DNA of 9,567 nucleotides from assembly GCA_029287755.1 (NCBI GenBank), contig JARFQM010000215.1, positions 1 to 9,567 on the forward strand. The letters run 5' to 3'. The position numbers were made by a program, and so were the translations under genes. The DNA comes from Desulfofustis sp. (GTDB lineage: Bacteria > Desulfobacterota > Desulfobulbia > Desulfobulbales > Desulfocapsaceae). The notes beneath the pieces were generated by a model. It saw only the letters and a program-made list of their open reading frames with translations, had not been told where the DNA came from and did not search any database. Positions within the stretch are counted from its first letter, which is position 1, and each line of letters opens with the position of its first letter. Below are positions 7,331 through 9,567 of the stretch, piece after piece.

Positions 7331-7678
7331 GGAGCGGGCTATAAGCCGAATTCTGTACCTTGACGGTCATGATCATTTATCTGGGACGCCGGTCGCCCGC
7401 CGCCTCGTGCAGCCTACCCGGAGATTTCGGGCGGGCAGCCCTCGAACATCTCCCTATTTGGCTTTGCTCCGGATGGGGTTTACCCTGCCCTTCGTGTCGC
7501 CACGAAAGCGGTGAGCTCTTACCTCGCCGTTTCACCCTTACCCAGCAAACGTGGGCGGTTTGTTTTCTGTGGCACTTTCCGCCGGTCGCCCGGCGTTCGT
7601 GTTACGAACCATCCTGCCCTGCGGAGTTCGGACTTTCCTCCCCGACTTAAAAAGCCGGAGCGATCATGCACCCGCTCC
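7331..7678 (-). ncRNA. rnpB: RNase P RNA, bacterial type A
   Basis: Catalytic RNA that removes 5' leaders from precursor tRNAs together with the RnpA protein. Read on the minus strand, the sequence has GGAGGAAAGTCCG (P4 5' strand), AAAGTGCCACAGAAAA, AGGGTGAAACGGCGAGG then TAAGAGCTCACCG, GGAGCAAAGCCAAATAGGG, GGGTAGGCTGC (the loop that binds tRNA CCA), and the 3' hallmark ACAGAATTCGGCTTATAG. P1 is GGAGCGGG (7678-7671) with CCCGCTCC (7338-7331). P2 is CATGATC (7668-7662) with GATCATG (7374-7368). P3 folds from CCGGCTT and AGTCGG. Ends are set by P1, giving about 348 nt; a short 3' tail is possible. It sits between the zinc-ribbon gene and ispDF, all on the same strand. Confidence 0.95.
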
Positions 7679-7684
7679 GGCTTT
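7649..7684 (-). terminator. Intrinsic terminator overlapping the 5' end of rnpB
   Basis: On the minus strand AAAGCCGGAGCG (7684-7673), a 10-base loop and CGCTCCGGCTTT (7662-7651) form a perfect 12-bp stem. Its end merges into a run of five T (7653-7649). It lies about 50 bases past the zinc-ribbon gene stop and would end that transcript. Its right arm and loop are also part of the RNase P RNA (P1, P2 and P3 segments), so the two folds exclude each other. Strand symmetry allows weak function in the other direction too. Confidence 0.65.
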
Positions 7685-7685
7685 G

Positions 7686-7713
7686 AATTTAGTACTTAAA
7701 TGGAAAAGATCAA
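7686..7713 (-). promoter_or_regulatory. Candidate sigma70-type promoter of rnpB
   Basis: On the minus strand TTGATC (7713-7708), a 16-base spacer and TAAATT (7691-7686) resemble -35 and -10 boxes (4 of 6 each). The expected start, about seven bases on, falls near 7679. That matches the RNA 5' end deduced independently from helix P1 (7678). This agreement is the main reason to accept otherwise modest boxes. It lies in the short gap behind the zinc-ribbon gene. Confidence 0.5.
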
Positions 7714-7731
7714 ACGAATTTCACCGCAGTC

Positions 7732-8439
7732 CTAAATCTCCTGGTGATAAATAAGACGCTGGCAGGACGGGCACTCAAGCACCTGGTCCCCCCTGAGCAG
7801 CATGTTGTATTTCTGCGGCGGCAGGTTCATGAAGCAGCCCTGACAGACCCCATCCAGCACATTGACGATGGCCAGCCCATTGCGCCGCTCCCGTAAAATC
7901 TCATACTTTTGGATCATTGAGCCGTTGACCGCGCCTGCCTGCTTTTCTCGCCTGTTTTTCTTGGTTTTTTTACCCTTGCTCAGCTCATCGATGACCGTTT
8001 TCACTTTTTCTTTCTCTTCATCGACCAGGGTTTTCTCGGCCTTGAGCAGATTTTTTTCCTCTGTCGTCTCGGCTGTCAACTTTTCGACCTGCTCCATGAT
8101 CGAGACAATTTTTTCTTCATTTTCCTTGACGTTCTTCTTGGCGTCTTCGATTTCTTTGAGCAGTGCCGTCTGTTCCCTGCTGGTCTGCACCTGCATCATT
8201 TTGGACTGACGTTCCTTGACATGGGCGATCTTGTCGGTCATCTCATCTTCCAGGGTCCGCCTTTCTTTTTCGAGTTCCTCGATCTGTGTTTCCTGTTCGC
8301 TGATTAGTCCTTCCCGCTCAACCAGGGAAGAAAAACGGCCGTCAAGTCCGTCCTGTTCCTGCTTGATTTCGCTGTCGATCTTGTCGATAACAAGATCGAT
8401 CTCCTGCAATGCCACCAGTTGTTCTATTAACTCGTTCAA
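7732..8439 (-). CDS. Coiled-coil protein with C-terminal C4 zinc ribbon (DUF164 / CT398-like)
   Basis: Residues about 1-160 are a long, heptad-rich, highly charged helical region, expected to fold into an antiparallel coiled-coil hairpin. A basic stretch (GKKTKKNRREK) follows, then a zinc ribbon with C199xxC202 and C223xxC226 separated by NLPPQKYNMLLRGD. This is the layout of the widespread DUF164 zinc-ribbon family. From general knowledge, the chlamydial member CT398 has been reported to bind sigma54 and a FliH-like secretion protein; the role elsewhere is unsettled. Nothing here shows DNA binding directly. The start is TTG at 8439, supported by GGGAG (8451-8447) seven bases upstream. The gene begins 22 bases after the Nif3-like gene stop, so the two are an operon pair. 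The transcript should end at the hairpin overlapping rnpB. Confidence 0.9.
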   Translation of the reverse strand: MNELIEQLVALQEIDLVIDKIDSEIKQEQDGLDGRFSSLVEREGLISEQETQIEELEKERRTLEDEMTDKIAHVKERQSKMMQVQTSREQTALLKEIEDAKKNVKENEEKIVSIMEQVEKLTAETTEEKNLLKAEKTLVDEEKEKVKTVIDELSKGKKTKKNRREKQAGAVNGSMIQKYEILRERRNGLAIVNVLDGVCQGCFMNLPPQKYNMLLRGDQVLECPSCQRLIYHQEI

Positions 8440-8461
8440 GGCGCTTCTCCCTTAATTGTTG

Positions 8462-9289
8462 TTAACGATAGCTATTTTTATCCACCGCTGAAAACGGGTG
8501 GTTTTCCGTTTCTGTTTCCTTTATCTGCAGATTCCAGTTCCGCCCTCGACCGTAGCTTCTCAATTGTTCGGCAAGCAGCCTGACAGCGGGTTTCTCGGTT
8601 GCATAATGCGTTCCGTCTATGATGCAGAAGTCATTCTCTTCCGCCCAGCGCCCGACATTGTGTTTGATCTCCGCCGAGATGTACAGATCCGCCCCGCTGC
8701 GTTTTGCCGTCTCGGCAAATTCAGAACCGCTGCCTCCGCAAAGCGCAACCACAGATATTGTTTCAGGCAGTTCACCGGCCACCTGCACGGTGTCGAGATC
8801 GAGTACCTCGAGCAGCATGGCAACAAACTCACCCCGCTTTTGGGGCTGGCTATAGCAGCCGATCCTGCCCAATCCGGCATCATCAGGAAACGTTTCGTTG
8901 GCGGGCACAAGGGGACTGACATCGTGCAAACCGAGAAGGTCGGCCAGCACATCGTTTACTCCTTTGCAGACCGCATCGAAATTGGTGTGGCAGGCGATGA
9001 TAGTGAGACGGTTGGTCAGTGCTTGCTCAAGAAATCTTCCGGAGGATTCTCCTGTATCGATGGCAGGTATCGGTCTGAAAATTGCCGGATGATGGGTGAT
9101 CACCGTATCCGCCTCGCAGTCGAGGGCTTCTTCGAGCAGTCGATTGGTGGGGTCGAGTCCGACCAGGACGGAACTGACCCGACGGTCCCGATCACCGACG
9201 ATCAGACCGACATTGTCCCATGACTCGGCCAGGCCAAACGGCGCGATTTCGTCGAGAGCCGCAATCAGGTCAGCAACCGTAGTTTCCAT
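8462..9289 (-). CDS. Nif3-like dinuclear metal centre protein (YbgI/DUF34 family)
   Basis: Member of the Nif3/YbgI family, toroidal hexamers with a two-metal site. They are often labelled GTP cyclohydrolase I type 2, but their true cellular role is uncertain. Family motifs in order are ESWDNVGL (22-29), THHP with His66-His67, CHTNFD with Asp105, and DGTHYATE with His228 and Glu232. All expected metal ligands are present. At 275 residues it is the short form without the inserted CutA-like domain of YqfO-type proteins. The start is uncertain: ATG at 9289 is preferred, while an in-frame GTG at 9295 would add two residues, and neither has a strong Shine-Dalgarno. The end of the leader terminator lies under 30 bases upstream, leaving little room for a separate promoter. 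The zinc-ribbon gene follows after 22 bases. Confidence 0.92.
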   Translation of the reverse strand: METTVADLIAALDEIAPFGLAESWDNVGLIVGDRDRRVSSVLVGLDPTNRLLEEALDCEADTVITHHPAIFRPIPAIDTGESSGRFLEQALTNRLTIIACHTNFDAVCKGVNDVLADLLGLHDVSPLVPANETFPDDAGLGRIGCYSQPQKRGEFVAMLLEVLDLDTVQVAGELPETISVVALCGGSGSEFAETAKRSGADLYISAEIKHNVGRWAEENDFCIIDGTHYATEKPAVRLLAEQLRSYGRGRNWNLQIKETETENHPFSAVDKNSYR

Positions 9290-9317
9290 TCTCACTGGTT
9301 AGCAGAGCGAAAAGCAT

Positions 9318-9352
9318 AAAAAAAAGGTACATCCCGTTTCCGGGTGTACCTT
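9318..9352 (-). terminator. Strong intrinsic terminator between the tRNA and the Nif3-like gene
   Basis: On the minus strand AAGGTACA (8 bp) plus CCCG (4 bp) pair across a 4-base loop with one bulged base, followed by eight T (9325-9318). It stops transcription coming from the tRNA or the region behind it. It ends 28 bases before the ATG of the Nif3-like gene, so it may act as an attenuator as well as a plain terminator. Confidence 0.8.
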
Positions 9353-9489
9353 CAACCCTCCTGCGTCCAGGTAGGTTTTACTTCTCCTGAACCCATTGTC
9401 TTTATTGAAAGGGGGCCGATCTTTATCCCCCATAATCCATATCGCAGATATTTTATTTTCAAGACCCTGTCTGTTGACGTCGATTACTC
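9353..9489 (-). other. Leader-like intergenic region behind the tRNA, possible small RNA or attenuated leader
   Basis: Read on the minus strand this 137-base stretch has a GGGGG/CCCCC hairpin (9411-9415 with 9427-9431) and a second hairpin CCT-CCTG/CAGG-AGG (9357-9375, one bulge). It also has a 14-codon reading frame, MGSGEVKPTWTQEG, at 9396-9352, whose stop touches the terminator stem. The ribosome site of that frame is weak. The spacing is long for a simple tRNA trailer. I recognise no known RNA family or riboswitch. Confidence 0.3.
9450..9477 (-). promoter_or_regulatory. Candidate promoter inside the region behind the tRNA
   Basis: On the minus strand TCAACA (9477-9472, 4 of 6), a 16-base spacer and TAAAAT (9455-9450, 5 of 6) would start a transcript near 9443. 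It would run through the two hairpins and into the terminator or the Nif3-like gene. The region is AT-rich, so chance matches are possible. Confidence 0.25.
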
Positions 9490-9566
9490 TGGTGGGCGCA
9501 GTAGGACTCGAACCTACGACCGACCGGTTATGAGCCGGTGGCTCTAGCCAGCTGAGCTATGCGCCC
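9490..9566 (-). tRNA. tRNA with anticodon CAT, probably elongator tRNA-Met
   Basis: A complete cloverleaf of 77 bases includes an encoded CCA (9492-9490). The acceptor GGGCGCA pairs with TGCGCCC. The D stem is GCTC/GAGC, the anticodon stem ACCGG/CCGGT holds the loop CTCATAA, and the T arm is GTAGG-TTCGAGT-CCTAC. The paired first base (G1-C72) and the lack of three G-C pairs next to the anticodon loop rule out initiator tRNA. The remaining alternative is tRNA-Ile2, whose CAT is modified to lysidine by TilS; acceptor pair C4-G69 would allow this. I prefer Met because the D arm resembles elongator Met. Confidence 0.93.
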
Positions 9567-9567
9567 T

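Noticed and set aside
7305..7754. Several short plus-strand frames across rnpB
   Set aside because: The region is RNase P RNA by conserved sequence and helices; the frames are incidental in GC-rich structured RNA.
8498..9223. 241-codon plus-strand frame opposite the Nif3-like gene
   Set aside because: It is a shadow of a conserved gene: no family motifs, no ribosome site, and the minus strand carries all expected Nif3 motifs.
9344..9547. Plus-strand reading frame ending in SRTRTYDRPVMSRWL
   Set aside because: The C-terminal part is a translation of the antisense of the tRNA, a common false gene. The rest covers the terminator and leader region.
1..9567. Mobile element, CRISPR array, toxin-antitoxin or defence system
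   Set aside because: No transposase, integrase, direct-repeat array, terminal repeats or toxin/antitoxin-like pair was found. The tRNA end next to 9490 has no visible duplicated attachment sequence in the window.

Overview
The window looks like chromosomal DNA from a Gram-negative, probably anaerobic bacterium of the Desulfobacterota, perhaps near the Desulfobulbales. The basis is gene content and order: a Nif3-like gene, a C4 zinc-ribbon coiled-coil gene, rnpB and a fused ispDF on one strand, plus a two-component style diguanylate cyclase. GC content is moderate. This placement is an inference from family resemblance, not from any search. I see no insertion sequence, integrase, CRISPR array or phage gene.

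Left part, plus strand (about 1-3254). A 5'-truncated gene encodes a degenerate cyclic-nucleotide-binding-like domain followed by a beta-rich, possibly PilZ-like tail. After 12 bases comes a PfkB-family sugar kinase, and after 16 more bases a 72-residue protein of unknown function. These three look like one operon. A 114-base gap with a plausible promoter then leads to a REC-GGDEF response regulator, a predicted diguanylate cyclase. This gene converges on purF.

Right part, minus strand (9567 down to 3320). In transcription order it holds: a CAT-anticodon tRNA; a leader-like 137-base stretch ending in a strong intrinsic terminator; a Nif3-family protein; a zinc-ribbon coiled-coil protein started by TTG; RNase P RNA (rnpB); ispDF (two steps of the MEP isoprenoid pathway); an M20 peptidase-T-like hydrolase with its own terminator; and purF (first step of purine synthesis). 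Most are housekeeping functions sharing transcription rather than one pathway.

The most unusual structure is at the start of rnpB. A perfect 12-bp intrinsic terminator hairpin lies exactly across the mature RNA 5' end. Its right arm and loop are also the P1, P2 and P3 segments of the RNase P RNA. A candidate promoter would start rnpB just inside the left arm, so rnpB's own transcript escapes the hairpin while read-through from upstream forms it. I found no convincing new defence or mobile system. The less ordinary parts are the left operon and the leader before the Nif3 gene.
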